A stretch of 64,000 nucleotides of DNA from an uncultured Psychrobacter sp. (GCF_947488565.1 NZ_CANKZC010000004.1:62001-126000), one strand, 5' to 3'; shown: positions 36,852 through 45,327, counted from the first letter of the stretch. Numbers and translations are program-made. Notes: generated from the letters alone by a model not told the origin.

Positions 36852-36917
36852 ATGAAAAGTTGTTTTTCTTGCTTGCTGTGCCTACGCAGACAGATGCTGC
36901 GAAAAACAACTTTTCAT
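36852..36917. repeat. Long perfect inverted repeat after nspC
   Basis: Arms of 17 bases (36852-36868 and 36901-36917) are perfectly complementary around a 32-base loop that itself contains a smaller CTGT/ACAG stem. There is a weak T-run only 13 bases beyond, so it is not a clean intrinsic terminator, though it may stop or protect the nspC transcript. The structure also looks like a short dispersed palindromic repeat unit; whether it occurs elsewhere in the genome cannot be seen from one window. Confidence 0.6.
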
Positions 36918-37044
36918 CTCACTGTATCGTTTTTATATCGGATTGACTATATAAGGCTTCGTTGTTAAAGTTAAATTATCAAAAACAAAGACTTAAGGGT
37001 AAGGGTTTAAACTTTAAATTCATTGGTTTTTTCTACATTATTTT

Positions 37045-37074
37045 TGTCGATAGTGGGATAAAAATTGTTATAAT
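37045..37074 (+). promoter_or_regulatory. Extended -10 promoter of the carboxynorspermidine dehydrogenase gene
   Basis: A perfect TATAAT (37069-37074) is preceded by TG at the extended -10 position (TGTTATAAT). TTGTCG at 37045-37050 is a weak -35 with a rather long 18-base spacer. Transcription from about 37080 would give a leader of some 155 bases. Confidence 0.55.
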
Positions 37075-37077
37075 CGC

Positions 37078-37228
37078 GTCGAACAAAGCGCCTACAAACA
37101 AAAAGGGCGGTTTGTTCGACGGGTGCGTGGGTTTTCCTCGGTCTTCCTTTTTAATTCACGCATATCATTCACTCGTTTCTGTTTTGCATAGCCAATATCA
37201 ATGGTATCGACAGGGACACAAAGGAGGA
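37078..37228 (+). promoter_or_regulatory. Structured 5' leader with possible anti-Shine-Dalgarno pairing
   Basis: The leader begins with a hairpin whose arms GTCGAACAAA (37078-37087) and TTTGTTCGAC (37111-37120) pair perfectly, extended by CGCC/GGCG after one mismatch. Further on, TCTTCCTTT (37142-37150) can pair along all nine positions, with one U-G, with AAAGGAGGA (37220-37228), which is the ribosome binding site of the next gene. A TGCGTG/CACGCA stem can also form at 37124-37165. This suggests translation control by RNA folding; it is not a riboswitch class I know. Inference from pairing only. Confidence 0.4.
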
Positions 37229-37235
37229 TTGTTCA

Positions 37236-38507
37236 TTGAACACAAATCAAACCAAATCTAGTAAAAAAAATGTGCTTATCATTGGTGCAGGTGGTGTCGC
37301 GCAAGTGGCTGCGCATAAGTGTGCGATGCATAATGATGTGCTGGGCGAGATTCACATTGCTTCACGTACCAAAGATAAGTGCGATACTATCGCTCAAAGC
37401 GTCAAAGACAAAGGTAGCTTTAAGCAAGCGGCAGTCTTGCATACCCATCAAGTCGATGCCATGGACAGCCAAGCGCTTGTGCAGCTAATACAAGACACAG
37501 GCGTACAAATCGTCATTAATGTTGGTTCAGCATTTATCAATATGACCGTATTAGAGGCTTGTATTGAGACGGGCGTGGCTTATATTGACACAGCTATACA
37601 TGAAGATCCGCGTAAGATTTGTGAGACGCCGCCATGGTATGACAACTATGAGTGGAAGCGTAAACAGCGCTGTGCGGACAACAACGTCACAGCGATCTTG
37701 GGTGCAGGGTTTGATCCGGGTGTGGTCAACGCTTATGCGCGTCTTGGCTATGACATGATGGATGCAGGTTCGGTCACCGATATCGACATTATCGACATCA
37801 ATGCGGGCAGCCACGGCAAGTACTTTGCCACCAATTTCGACCCTGAGATTAATTTCCGTGAGTTTACCGGTACAGTTTACTCTTGGCAGGATAGCAAGTG
37901 GCAGTCTAACAAGATGTTTGAAGTTAAGCGTACCGATGATCTACCTGTGGTCGGTGAGCAAAACAGCTACTTAAGTGGTCATGACGAGATTCATTCTTTA
38001 TCAGCCAACCTAGATGTGCCAAACATTCGTTTTTGGATGGGCTTTGGCGAGCACTATATCAATGTCTTTACTGTGCTCCAAAACCTAGGTCTATTGTCTG
38101 AGCAGCCAGTAACGACCGCCGAAGGACAAGAAGTAATTCCGCTAAAAGTGGTCAAAGCGGTACTACCAGACCCAAGCTCGCTTGCCCCAAACTATACCGG
38201 CAAGACTTGCATCGGTGACAAGGTCAAAGGCCAGATAAATGGCGTCGATACTGAGGTGTTTATTTATAATGTCTCAGACCATAAGGATGCCTACAATGAA
38301 GTCGGTAGCCAAGGTATTTCTTATACCGCAGGCGTGCCACCTGTCGCGGCTGCCATGCTGGTTGCCACTGGCGAATGGGACGCGGGCAAGATGGTCAATG
38401 TCGAAGAGCTCGATGCTAAGCCTTTTATCAATCTATTGAATAAGATTGGTTTGCCAACCCGTATTCAAGACGCCAATGGTGATAGAGCATTAGAGTTCGA
38501 TATTTGA
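37236..38507 (+). CDS. Carboxynorspermidine dehydrogenase (saccharopine dehydrogenase family)
   Basis: A 423-residue NAD(P)-dependent enzyme that reduces the Schiff base of aspartate semialdehyde and a diamine to carboxynorspermidine or carboxyspermidine, feeding NspC. The Rossmann motif VLIIGAGGVAQVAAHKC is at the N-terminus, followed by HIASRTKDKC, and AILGAGFDPGVVNAYARL marks the saccharopine-dehydrogenase-like core. Translation starts at TTG 37236, 7 bases after a very strong AAGGAGGA site; a strong site plus a weak start codon behind a structured leader fits regulated translation. Pairing with nspC supports this assignment over saccharopine dehydrogenase of lysine metabolism. Confidence 0.9.
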   Translation: MNTNQTKSSKKNVLIIGAGGVAQVAAHKCAMHNDVLGEIHIASRTKDKCDTIAQSVKDKGSFKQAAVLHTHQVDAMDSQALVQLIQDTGVQIVINVGSAFINMTVLEACIETGVAYIDTAIHEDPRKICETPPWYDNYEWKRKQRCADNNVTAILGAGFDPGVVNAYARLGYDMMDAGSVTDIDIIDINAGSHGKYFATNFDPEINFREFTGTVYSWQDSKWQSNKMFEVKRTDDLPVVGEQNSYLSGHDEIHSLSANLDVPNIRFWMGFGEHYINVFTVLQNLGLLSEQPVTTAEGQEVIPLKVVKAVLPDPSSLAPNYTGKTCIGDKVKGQINGVDTEVFIYNVSDHKDAYNEVGSQGISYTAGVPPVAAAMLVATGEWDAGKMVNVEELDAKPFINLLNKIGLPTRIQDANGDRALEFDI

Positions 38508-38530
38508 AATTGAATTATTTATGAGCACTG

Positions 38531-38568
38531 ACACCATATCAAGTTAGCGTTTGATATGGTGTTTTTTT
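38531..38568 (+). terminator. Rho-independent terminator
   Basis: A 12-bp perfect stem (ACACCATATCAA with TTGATATGGTGT) around an 8-nt loop is followed by seven T. It closes the carboxynorspermidine dehydrogenase transcript. Confidence 0.92.
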
Positions 38569-38617
38569 AGTTTTAATAACTTTAATAGCTCTGCCAATAT
38601 AATAAAGAGGATTGGTA

Positions 38618-39235
38618 ATGTCCCTTACTCAATACGAAGTTGGTGATTTAATTATCAATGCTGAGAAATTAAAGGTCTTGATGGTTTTAGAGTCGCCATA
38701 TGTCAATGAAATTATCCATAATCATCCAGCGGCAGGCGAGTCGGCGCTTGAGCTGACGCGCTTGTTAACCCGCAAAGGCTACGTACCATCCTTTAACCCA
38801 GATGTGCCCGTAGGCTGCAACATCAAAGCCTTAAACTACGCGCCGCTGGGTATTTTAAATTGCTCACATTTTCCCATGAACGCTGATGCTTATCCATGTG
38901 GTCTGCCCGATAACGCGCAATCACAAGTCGATAATCTTGCCACTCTCAAACAGTATTTTGCACCGCATCATCAACCAGACGTCTCAATAACATTGGCAAA
39001 TACCGCCGTTTTTACAGACTTTTCGCAGCGTCTCACGTCGGTACTGAGGCAAAACCCTAACGTGGCCATTATCCCTTGCGGTCAGACGGCATCAGGCTTT
39101 ATAGATAGCTTTGTCGCAACCACGGATCAGTCACCAAACATCATCGCACGCCTGCCGCATCCCACAGAAGACGCGTGGCAACATGTAGCCAACACAGATT
39201 TGCATGCCATTATTGACCCTGCGATGTTGCCCTAA
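38618..39235 (+). CDS. Hypothetical protein, possibly uracil-DNA-glycosylase-like fold
   Basis: A 205-residue soluble protein. The N-terminal VLMVLESPYVNEI, the central GILNCSHFPMN and the late ARLPHPTEDAW are spaced in the way of the active-site loops of the uracil-DNA-glycosylase superfamily, but none of the classical motifs matches exactly, so this is a weak fold suggestion. The ATG at 38618 follows AAAGAGG by 7 bases and is preferred to the TTG at 38612. It marks the left border of a stretch of accessory-looking genes. Confidence 0.55.
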   Translation: MSLTQYEVGDLIINAEKLKVLMVLESPYVNEIIHNHPAAGESALELTRLLTRKGYVPSFNPDVPVGCNIKALNYAPLGILNCSHFPMNADAYPCGLPDNAQSQVDNLATLKQYFAPHHQPDVSITLANTAVFTDFSQRLTSVLRQNPNVAIIPCGQTASGFIDSFVATTDQSPNIIARLPHPTEDAWQHVANTDLHAIIDPAMLP

Positions 39236-39296
39236 GCTTGTCAAAATATACTATGATTGCTTTGACGACCAAACATAGCAGTCAAGGACGATAGCC

Positions 39297-40091
39297 ATGA
39301 GCGATAACGCGCCGCCTATCACACCCATAAGCTTAGACGCAATCCGTACCTGGCTGATTGCCACCACGCGCCTGTTTGCTAGGTTTGCGGCCATATTAAT
39401 CGTGCTGGCTGGCGCTTTGATTGCCAGCTTTTTGCTGCACTTGCCGCTCATCGTGTCTTATGGGCTAATCCTTAGCATATCAGCTGTCCTCTTTATCATG
39501 CTGATTATGATGTCGATTAAAAACATCGTCTATCTGTATCTAAAGTCCAGCGTTTGGGGGCAAATCGTTTTGTATTTGCTCGTTGCGCTCATCAGCGCGC
39601 GCTCGTATTTGTGGGCGATTGGGGCTATCAATCGTATCTTTTTGGTCGATCCGAGCAACCTTGCGCTGACCACGACGGTATTGACCGCCATTGTCTTTTT
39701 TAGATACGCCGTTATGATTTTGCTTGCCACTTATCTGTTGGCCATTGGCCTGTATTTTTATGTGAGGCAAAAGGATGGGGCGCAAAACAGCGACCGGCAA
39801 AAACTGGCTACAAAGATACTGGCCAAAAAACTATACGCGGGCGCCGCTTTTGTGGTCATCGTCGGCCTGAGTGTCATCGCTGCTGGCAATATCTCAAAAT
39901 ACAGCGATCAGATGATACAAGCGTTTGCGATCCATATTGATTTTTATACCCATCATGCTTGTATCAATGATGATAAGGGCATGAAGGACAGTGATGGGAT
40001 TTTGTTTTTGTCAGCGCGTGATATTTTAGTGGCCAAAAAGGCGGGGCCCATGCAGTGGCAATACCAGCACGTCCGCTGTCAGACGCCCTAA
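39297..40091 (+). CDS. Hypothetical integral membrane protein
   Basis: A 264-residue protein that I do not recognise. About five hydrophobic segments are visible (near residues 28-50, 55-75, 88-108, 120-150 and 178-198), followed by a soluble C-terminal tail of roughly 60 residues that contains two cysteines (HHACIND and VRCQTP), probably outside the cytoplasmic membrane. The base composition is noticeably more G+C-rich than in the flanking core genes. It lies 61 bases after the preceding unknown gene and upstream of a BCCT transporter. Confidence 0.6.
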   Translation: MSDNAPPITPISLDAIRTWLIATTRLFARFAAILIVLAGALIASFLLHLPLIVSYGLILSISAVLFIMLIMMSIKNIVYLYLKSSVWGQIVLYLLVALISARSYLWAIGAINRIFLVDPSNLALTTTVLTAIVFFRYAVMILLATYLLAIGLYFYVRQKDGAQNSDRQKLATKILAKKLYAGAAFVVIVGLSVIAAGNISKYSDQMIQAFAIHIDFYTHHACINDDKGMKDSDGILFLSARDILVAKKAGPMQWQYQHVRCQTP

Positions 40092-40204
40092 AACCCGCTA
40101 CGCTAACAAATCGCCCACCACCAACCCATAGCGAAACCGTGAGGCTGTGCTAAAATTTGCGCCTTTGGCACATCAATATAAACCATCCTAATGAGACCGT
40201 TATT

Positions 40205-42427
40205 ATGAGTTCGCATCCTACAGACGATAAGCCTACCCAGGATTCGTCGACGTCCGGCCCATCCGATACAGGTGACAAAACAGCGCAAACCCCCTTTGAG
40301 CGCAAGCAATTTGGTGGCTCAGAGCGTCGATCTAAGCCTCATTTGGATGAGGACATGCCCATATCGCGTAGCGATCTAAAAAAGGGCGCCCAAGCGTTGT
40401 CGCAAGACACCGAAGCGCATGTGAATTGGAGCGTGCTCATAATCTCATCAGTTGTGATTGCAGCTTTCTCCATTTGGGCCATTATCATGCCGATGGCTGC
40501 CAGTACCACGATGAAGACCGTCGTCGATTGGATCGCCACCAATCTTGGGTGGTATTACGTGATTACGATGGTGATAGTGATCGGTTTTGTTTTGTGGGTG
40601 GCGTTGTCTAAGGCGGGCAGTGTGCGGCTTGGGCCGGATGACTCACGGCCACAGTATAAGCTGGGTACGTGGGCGGCGATGCTGTTTGCTGCAGGCGTTG
40701 GTATTGACCTCTTGTTTTTCTCAGTGACTGGGCCTGTGGTGCAGTATCTAACCCCGCCGTCCGGTAGCGGCGCGACTGCCGATTCGATGCAAAACGCGGT
40801 CGTCTGGACGATGTTTCATTATGGTATTGCTGGCTGGTCCGTTTATGCGCTGCTTGGTATGGCGATGGGCTACTTTGCCTATCGCTGGGGCATGCCACTA
40901 TCAATCAGGGCGGCGCTATATCCTTTATTCGGCAAGCGTGTCAACGGCCCTATCGGTCATGGTATCAGTATTTTGGCGCTGGTGGGTACGGTGTTTGGTG
41001 TGGCAACCACGATGGGCATCGGGGTGGTGCTATTAAACGTCGGGTTCTCGAAGATTTTTGGCCTAAACGAGGGCTTGAGCTTGCAGATTGCGCTGGTGAT
41101 CGGCGCGGTTGTCTTAACCATTTTGGCGACCACCTCAGGGGTTGATCGCGGTATCCGCTGGATATCAGAATTAAACCTGTGGAGCGCGGTGGCGATGATG
41201 GCGTTTATCTTAATCGCAGGTCAGACGGCGTTTTTGTTAAATGCACTGGTCGAAAACTTAGGACAGTTCTTTGTCACTTTGCCTGCGCGCATGTTCAAAA
41301 CCTTAGCTTACGTGCCGGGCAGTAGCGAGTGGATGGGCAGTTGGACGCTGTTTTTTTGGGCGTTTTGGCTGGCGTGGGGGCCCTTTGTTGGGGTATTTTT
41401 GGCACGAATATCACGTGGCCGCACGCTACGAGAGTTTGTGATTGCTGCCATCACCGTACCTGTGCTGTGTGACTTCATCATCGTTTCATTCTTTGGTAAT
41501 TCAGCACTTTATGAGGTATTACAAGGCAATACAGCCTTCGCTCAGCTGGCGATTGAGAGTCCTGAGCGCGGCTGGTATGCTTTGCTTGAAATGTTCCCTG
41601 GGGCGACCTTTTTAGTGATACTAGCGACGCTCTCAGGCTTGCTGTTTTATATCACCAGTGCCAACTCAGGGGCGATGGTGATGTCCAACTTCTCCGCCTC
41701 CATCCCTGATCCTAGCGAGGATGGCCCTAAGTGGCTGCGTATCTTTTGGGCGGTATTGACGGCTATTTTGACCATTTCTATGCTGATCGCAGGCGGCGTG
41801 ATCACCATGGAATACGCAACGCTCATATTTGCGCTACCTGTGACCGTTATCGTCTATTTGGTGATGTTTTCGTTTTTTAAAGCGCTTAAGATAGAGCAGG
41901 CCGAGCGCGAAGGCACCGTACTGCGTCGCCCCTCTATCGCGCCGAGTGGCGGTCACGTTCCGGAGCGCTCATGGACGCAGCGCTTGGGGCAGATGCTTAC
42001 TTATCCTTCTAGACGTGAAGCCATCAGGTTCCTTGAGCGTACCGTCCGCCCGGCACTAGATGATGTCGCTGATGAGTTTCGTCGCCAAGGCTATGTCGCT
42101 GAGCGCATCAACGCCGACCACAGCCTAACCGCGCCTCTTGATGCGATGAGCGGGCCCTTGCTGCGCTTATCGACCGCTGCCACCGACGATTTTTATTATC
42201 AAGTGTTTATGGTTGAGACCCCAGCGCCCACCTTTAGCGGCAAGCTGGCCTCTGACAGCGACATCTATTATCGGCTTGAGGTGAGCACCCAAACCGGCTC
42301 TGGTGGTTATGACCTCATGGGGCTCACCCGCCAGCAAGTCATCGATGATGTGCTCGAGCAGTATCAAGCATATCTGACATTTTTGAGCATGCCTGTCGAT
42401 ACTGAGATGACGCCTGTTTCAGAATAA
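40205..42427 (+). CDS. BCCT-family transporter (choline/betaine type)
   Basis: A 740-residue secondary transporter of the betaine/carnitine/choline family, which imports quaternary ammonium osmolytes with sodium or protons. The core (about residues 75-570) has the twelve expected membrane segments, including AAGVGIDLLFFSVTGPVVQY and the signature WTLFFWAFWLAWGPFVG, followed by RISRGRTLREF. The long cytoplasmic C-terminal domain (about 170 residues) is as in BetT-type choline carriers and may sense osmotic state. A 70-residue polar N-terminal tail is longer than usual. I chose the ATG at 40205, since the upstream in-frame start adds non-typical residues. No bet genes are adjacent. Confidence 0.88.
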   Translation: MSSHPTDDKPTQDSSTSGPSDTGDKTAQTPFERKQFGGSERRSKPHLDEDMPISRSDLKKGAQALSQDTEAHVNWSVLIISSVVIAAFSIWAIIMPMAASTTMKTVVDWIATNLGWYYVITMVIVIGFVLWVALSKAGSVRLGPDDSRPQYKLGTWAAMLFAAGVGIDLLFFSVTGPVVQYLTPPSGSGATADSMQNAVVWTMFHYGIAGWSVYALLGMAMGYFAYRWGMPLSIRAALYPLFGKRVNGPIGHGISILALVGTVFGVATTMGIGVVLLNVGFSKIFGLNEGLSLQIALVIGAVVLTILATTSGVDRGIRWISELNLWSAVAMMAFILIAGQTAFLLNALVENLGQFFVTLPARMFKTLAYVPGSSEWMGSWTLFFWAFWLAWGPFVGVFLARISRGRTLREFVIAAITVPVLCDFIIVSFFGNSALYEVLQGNTAFAQLAIESPERGWYALLEMFPGATFLVILATLSGLLFYITSANSGAMVMSNFSASIPDPSEDGPKWLRIFWAVLTAILTISMLIAGGVITMEYATLIFALPVTVIVYLVMFSFFKALKIEQAEREGTVLRRPSIAPSGGHVPERSWTQRLGQMLTYPSRREAIRFLERTVRPALDDVADEFRRQGYVAERINADHSLTAPLDAMSGPLLRLSTAATDDFYYQVFMVETPAPTFSGKLASDSDIYYRLEVSTQTGSGGYDLMGLTRQQVIDDVLEQYQAYLTFLSMPVDTEMTPVSE

Positions 42428-42741
42428 CAGCCGAGGTTAAACGCTTATCTCGTAGGTTGGGTGTTACAAGCGCCACCCAAACTACGAGATATTGGTGCAC
42501 CAAATGCGCTTTATAACCTTATTATTTTACATGGGTAGGTTGGAGTCGAGGCACAAGACCCAACATTTTATTGATTTTAATTAACGGTTTAATGTCGTAA
42601 GTCACCTAATATAAAGACTAAAAATTCCAACGTATGCTTTTAAACACGCCTTCTGCATTTGCGCCAGTATTTTATTATTCTTCTATACATCCATCTATGA
42701 GCAAAAAGGCACCATCAACATTCAATAAGCGATCTAATCAC
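42428..42741. other. Intergenic region with decayed palindromic repeats
   Basis: This 314-base region contains the two GTAGGTTGG-type repeats listed separately and, toward its right end, the tail of the convergent DMT gene unit. No classical terminator with a T-run is visible for the BCCT gene; the first palindrome may fill that role. Confidence 0.5.
42446..42569. repeat. Palindromic intergenic repeat, two units
   Basis: Unit one has 18-base arms (42446-42463 and 42474-42491) with one mismatch and a 10-nt loop, built on GTAGGTTGGGTG and its complement. Unit two carries GTAGGTTGG (42535-42543) and ACCCAACATTTT (42558-42569). The GTAGGTTGGGT...ACCCAACA pattern is one I associate with dispersed short palindromic repeats in many gammaproteobacteria; that link is from memory. 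Confidence 0.6.
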
Positions 42742-43203
42742 CTAAACTGTAACCCGCCTTTTATCACTCAAATAAATCAAGTACAGCGCCCCTGCCAAGA
42801 GTCCTACCGCCGCCAAGCGCTTCATATCAAGTGGTAACTGGCCATTACCAAACCAGCCAAAGTGATCGATGATCAGCCCCATCATGATTTGTCCTGCGAT
42901 GACGCCCACAATCGTCGCCGCCGTACCGATGCGCGGCACGGCAATCACGATCGCCACCATACAAAAATTACCAAACAGCGCGCCGGTATATTGCCAGATA
43001 GGCACGCTAAGTATTTTCTGTATATCTAGTGGCTCAAATAGCAGTATAAGCATCAGTAAGATAACAGAGGCCACCACATTAGTCAGCCACGCTGTCGTAA
43101 CCACATCGGTATGTAGGCTTAGTGACCCATTGATAGTTGACTGCACAGCGATCGCCATACCGCCTAAGAGCAACAATGGAAAAGCAAAGGTGAGTAACAT
43201 CAT
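42742..43203 (-). CDS. DMT-superfamily half-size transporter, YdcZ/DUF606 type
   Basis: A 153-residue membrane protein with about five hydrophobic segments and the DUF606 (YdcZ) pattern: PLLLLGGMAIAVQSTINGSL at the N-terminus, GGxxG-like turns, and VIAGQIMMGLIIDHFGWFG with a final helix LLAGALYLIYL. It follows a homologous half-size gene by 6 bases on the same strand, and the two are likely to work as a heterodimer. The transported compound is unknown. Confidence 0.85.
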   Translation of the reverse strand: MMLLTFAFPLLLLGGMAIAVQSTINGSLSLHTDVVTTAWLTNVVASVILLMLILLFEPLDIQKILSVPIWQYTGALFGNFCMVAIVIAVPRIGTAATIVGVIAGQIMMGLIIDHFGWFGNGQLPLDMKRLAAVGLLAGALYLIYLSDKRRVTV

Positions 43204-43209
43204 CGCCCC

Positions 43210-43641
43210 TTAATAGATTAGCACCAGTGCTATAAGTATCAATACCAGCGCACCGATACGATAGCCATCAATTTGACGGCGCACGCTACCCAATATGCCA
43301 AAATGATCAATAGCAAGACTTGCGGTAATCTGCCCGCATAAGATACCTACCATCGTTGTACCGACGCCCACCAATGGCGTGGTGATGGTCAATACAATAG
43401 TATAAATAAAACCGATAACGCCGCCTGTGAGTAACCATAATGGCTGACGCGTTAGTGCCATAATACGACTACGCTTGCGAATAAGCATGACAAGACTAAA
43501 CACGATGACGCCGATGATAAATATCGATAGCGATGCGGATAATCGCCCAATCTGCTTACCTAATGGCCCTAATATCGCCGCTTCAATCGCAAGCGACATT
43601 CCGCCTAATGCGACGAATAACAACATCAATATTTGTCTCAT
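43210..43641 (-). CDS. DMT-superfamily half-size transporter, YdcZ/DUF606 type (first of pair)
   Basis: A 143-residue membrane protein of the same DUF606 family as its downstream partner. It shares the LFVALGGMSLAIEAAILGPLG start and GILCGQITASLAIDHFGILG near the C-terminus, with about five hydrophobic segments. The two genes are co-directional with a 6-base gap, so they form an operon. Paired small DMT proteins of this kind often insert in opposite orientation, but I cannot judge topology reliably here. It is divergent from the HD-domain gene. Confidence 0.85.
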   Translation of the reverse strand: MRQILMLLFVALGGMSLAIEAAILGPLGKQIGRLSASLSIFIIGVIVFSLVMLIRKRSRIMALTRQPLWLLTGGVIGFIYTIVLTITTPLVGVGTTMVGILCGQITASLAIDHFGILGSVRRQIDGYRIGALVLILIALVLIY

Positions 43642-43810
43642 AGTTTATCTACTTGGTCTTATTTAGCTTTATTAGCTATTGTTTAACGATACAAAAGCGC
43701 CTATTGTATGAACAAATAATTGTAATCACAACCAAGCACACTTTGATGGGTATTATTTAATCTCTAATACCTGTTTACTGTCTAAAAAGTTATGTTTTAA
43801 GGAGACACTG

Positions 43811-44395
43811 TTGTCAAGTAACCTAACCGACATTACCAACTATCTATTAGAGCTTGACGCGCTAAAGCTTATCAATCGGCGCACCTATCTTGATGGTGGA
43901 TTGCGCGTTGAAAACTCCGCTGAGCATTCATGGCATTTAGCAATGGCATGCTGGACGATTGCTAGAAGCTTTAAGCTTGATGTGTCAGAAGAAAAACTGC
44001 TAAAGCTGGCTTTAATCCATGATTTGGGCGAAATTGACGCCGGCGACACCTTTTTATATGACACCAAAAGAGGGAACGCGCATAACGCGGAGCGCGAGGG
44101 GGTCAAGCGGTTGGAGGCGCATGAGGGCAATGCGGTGACTGAATTGTCCACGCTTTGGGAGGAGCAAGAAACAGGCACAAGCCCTGAGACCAAGCTATTA
44201 AAAGTGGTCGATAGACTGCTGCCGTTTTTACATAACATCAATAGCGAGGGCAAAACGTGGCGCGAGTCTGATGTCAAGCGCTCACAAGTGGCTGGTGCAC
44301 ATGCTTTTATAGCCACTGATTTTCCTAAAATTCATACATGGATGACGCAGCAATTAAGTCTAGCAGTACAAAAGGGTTGGCTAATTGATGCTTGA
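43811..44395 (+). CDS. HD-domain hydrolase, YfbR/HDDC2-like
   Basis: A 194-residue metal-dependent phosphohydrolase of the HD family. The ligands are visible in AEHSWHLAMACW (His) and LALIHDLGEIDAGD (His-Asp), with the later KVVDRLLPFLHNI helix as in YfbR and HDDC2-type nucleotidases, which dephosphorylate nucleoside monophosphates. The substrate here is unproven. Translation starts at TTG 43811 after a strong AAGGAGA site. It is followed 33 bases later by an ICMT-like methyltransferase gene on the same strand. Confidence 0.85.
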   Translation: MSSNLTDITNYLLELDALKLINRRTYLDGGLRVENSAEHSWHLAMACWTIARSFKLDVSEEKLLKLALIHDLGEIDAGDTFLYDTKRGNAHNAEREGVKRLEAHEGNAVTELSTLWEEQETGTSPETKLLKVVDRLLPFLHNINSEGKTWRESDVKRSQVAGAHAFIATDFPKIHTWMTQQLSLAVQKGWLIDA

Positions 44396-44428
44396 TCTGT
44401 TGGTGTCCAAACGGTTTATTGAGGGCTG

Positions 44429-44884
44429 ATGATGAAATTTTTAGAGCTAAAAATACCTCCAGTCGCACAAGTGCTTGTAACAGGGGCGGCAATGTACGGC
44501 ATGTCGAAAACGCTGCAAACCGTTATACCAGGCGCAAAGTGGCTGGCAGGCGGGTTGACGCTCACTGGTATCGGTATTGGCATTATGGGTGTAAACGAGT
44601 TTAAAAAGGCGCAAACCACGGTCAATCCGCACAAACCAAATAATGCCACAAACCTTGTTACCGGTGGCATTTATCAGTATACACGCAATCCGATGTACTT
44701 AGGGTTGACGCTGGTGCTATTAGCTTGGGCGCTGTATTTGGCACATCTTTTGGTTTTTTTTGTCATTCTTATTTTTGTGCTGTATATGACGCGCTTTCAG
44801 ATTATTCCAGAAGAGCGCGTGATGCAGCAAAAATTTGGCAAAGCATATCAAGCGTATCTAAAGAAGGTACGGCGTTGGATATGA
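44429..44884 (+). CDS. Isoprenylcysteine carboxyl methyltransferase-like membrane protein
   Basis: A 151-residue membrane protein of the ICMT/phospholipid methyltransferase group. The family signature is clear: TGGIYQYTRNPMYLGL near residue 77, then two hydrophobic segments, then IPEERVMQQKFGKAYQAYLKK at the C-terminus, which forms the S-adenosylmethionine and substrate site. Bacterial members methylate lipids or have no known substrate. The start is ATG 44429 or the next codon ATG 44432, behind a GAGGG site. It is a likely co-transcribed neighbour of the HD gene. Confidence 0.85.
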   Translation: MMKFLELKIPPVAQVLVTGAAMYGMSKTLQTVIPGAKWLAGGLTLTGIGIGIMGVNEFKKAQTTVNPHKPNNATNLVTGGIYQYTRNPMYLGLTLVLLAWALYLAHLLVFFVILIFVLYMTRFQIIPEERVMQQKFGKAYQAYLKKVRRWI

Positions 44885-44946
44885 GATATGGTAAGTAGAA
44901 TGTTTCATTATTAACGAATGGACAAACAAATCAGGGAGATGATGTC

Positions 44947-45276
44947 ATGGAAATGAAGAGCATACCGTTTGGGGTTACCGACTGGACAGAAATAGAAGCA
45001 GTAGAAGTTAAAGGCGAGACTGGTACAGGATACTGGAAAACATGTGAATTTAACAATATCAATGTGCATATGGTTGAGTATTCTGCGGGCTACCTTGCTG
45101 ATCATTGGTGCTATAAAGGGCATATTTTATTCTGTATTGAAGGAGAGCTAAATACCGAACTAAAGGATGGTCGTACTTTTACCTTAACATCAGGAATGAC
45201 TTATCAAGTGGCGGATGATACGATTGCCCACCGCTCGTCAACGCAGACAGGCGCTAAGCTATTCATCGTCGATTAA
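44947..45276 (+). CDS. DHCW-motif cupin-fold protein
   Basis: A 109-residue single-domain cupin. The N-terminal ADHWCYKGHILFCIEGEL carries the metal-binding histidine and the DHWC motif that gives this small family its name, and the second cupin strand pair ends in QVADDTIAHRSST. Metal-dependent members of the cupin fold do many jobs, and no reaction can be assigned. The ribosome binding site GGGAG precedes the ATG. It lies 51 bases before the YnfA gene on the same strand. Confidence 0.85.
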   Translation: MEMKSIPFGVTDWTEIEAVEVKGETGTGYWKTCEFNNINVHMVEYSAGYLADHWCYKGHILFCIEGELNTELKDGRTFTLTSGMTYQVADDTIAHRSSTQTGAKLFIVD

Positions 45277-45327
45277 ACCTACTGTGCATTGTTTAATGGG
45301 ATTTATCACAGTCGAGGAGTAATAGTT

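Noticed and set aside
36852..36917. Reading the nspC 3' inverted repeat as an intrinsic terminator
   Set aside because: The loop is 32 bases and no T-run follows the stem directly, unlike the clear terminators in the rest of the window. Kept as a repeat instead.
36962..37261. 99-codon plus-strand frame spanning the carboxynorspermidine dehydrogenase leader
   Set aside because: It begins with TTG without a ribosome binding site, overlaps the next gene in another frame, and the product has no recognisable domain. The region is better explained as promoter and structured leader.
42634..42837. Plus-strand 67-codon frame overlapping the end of the second DMT gene
   Set aside because: It is antisense to a well-supported transporter gene over half its length and has no family features.
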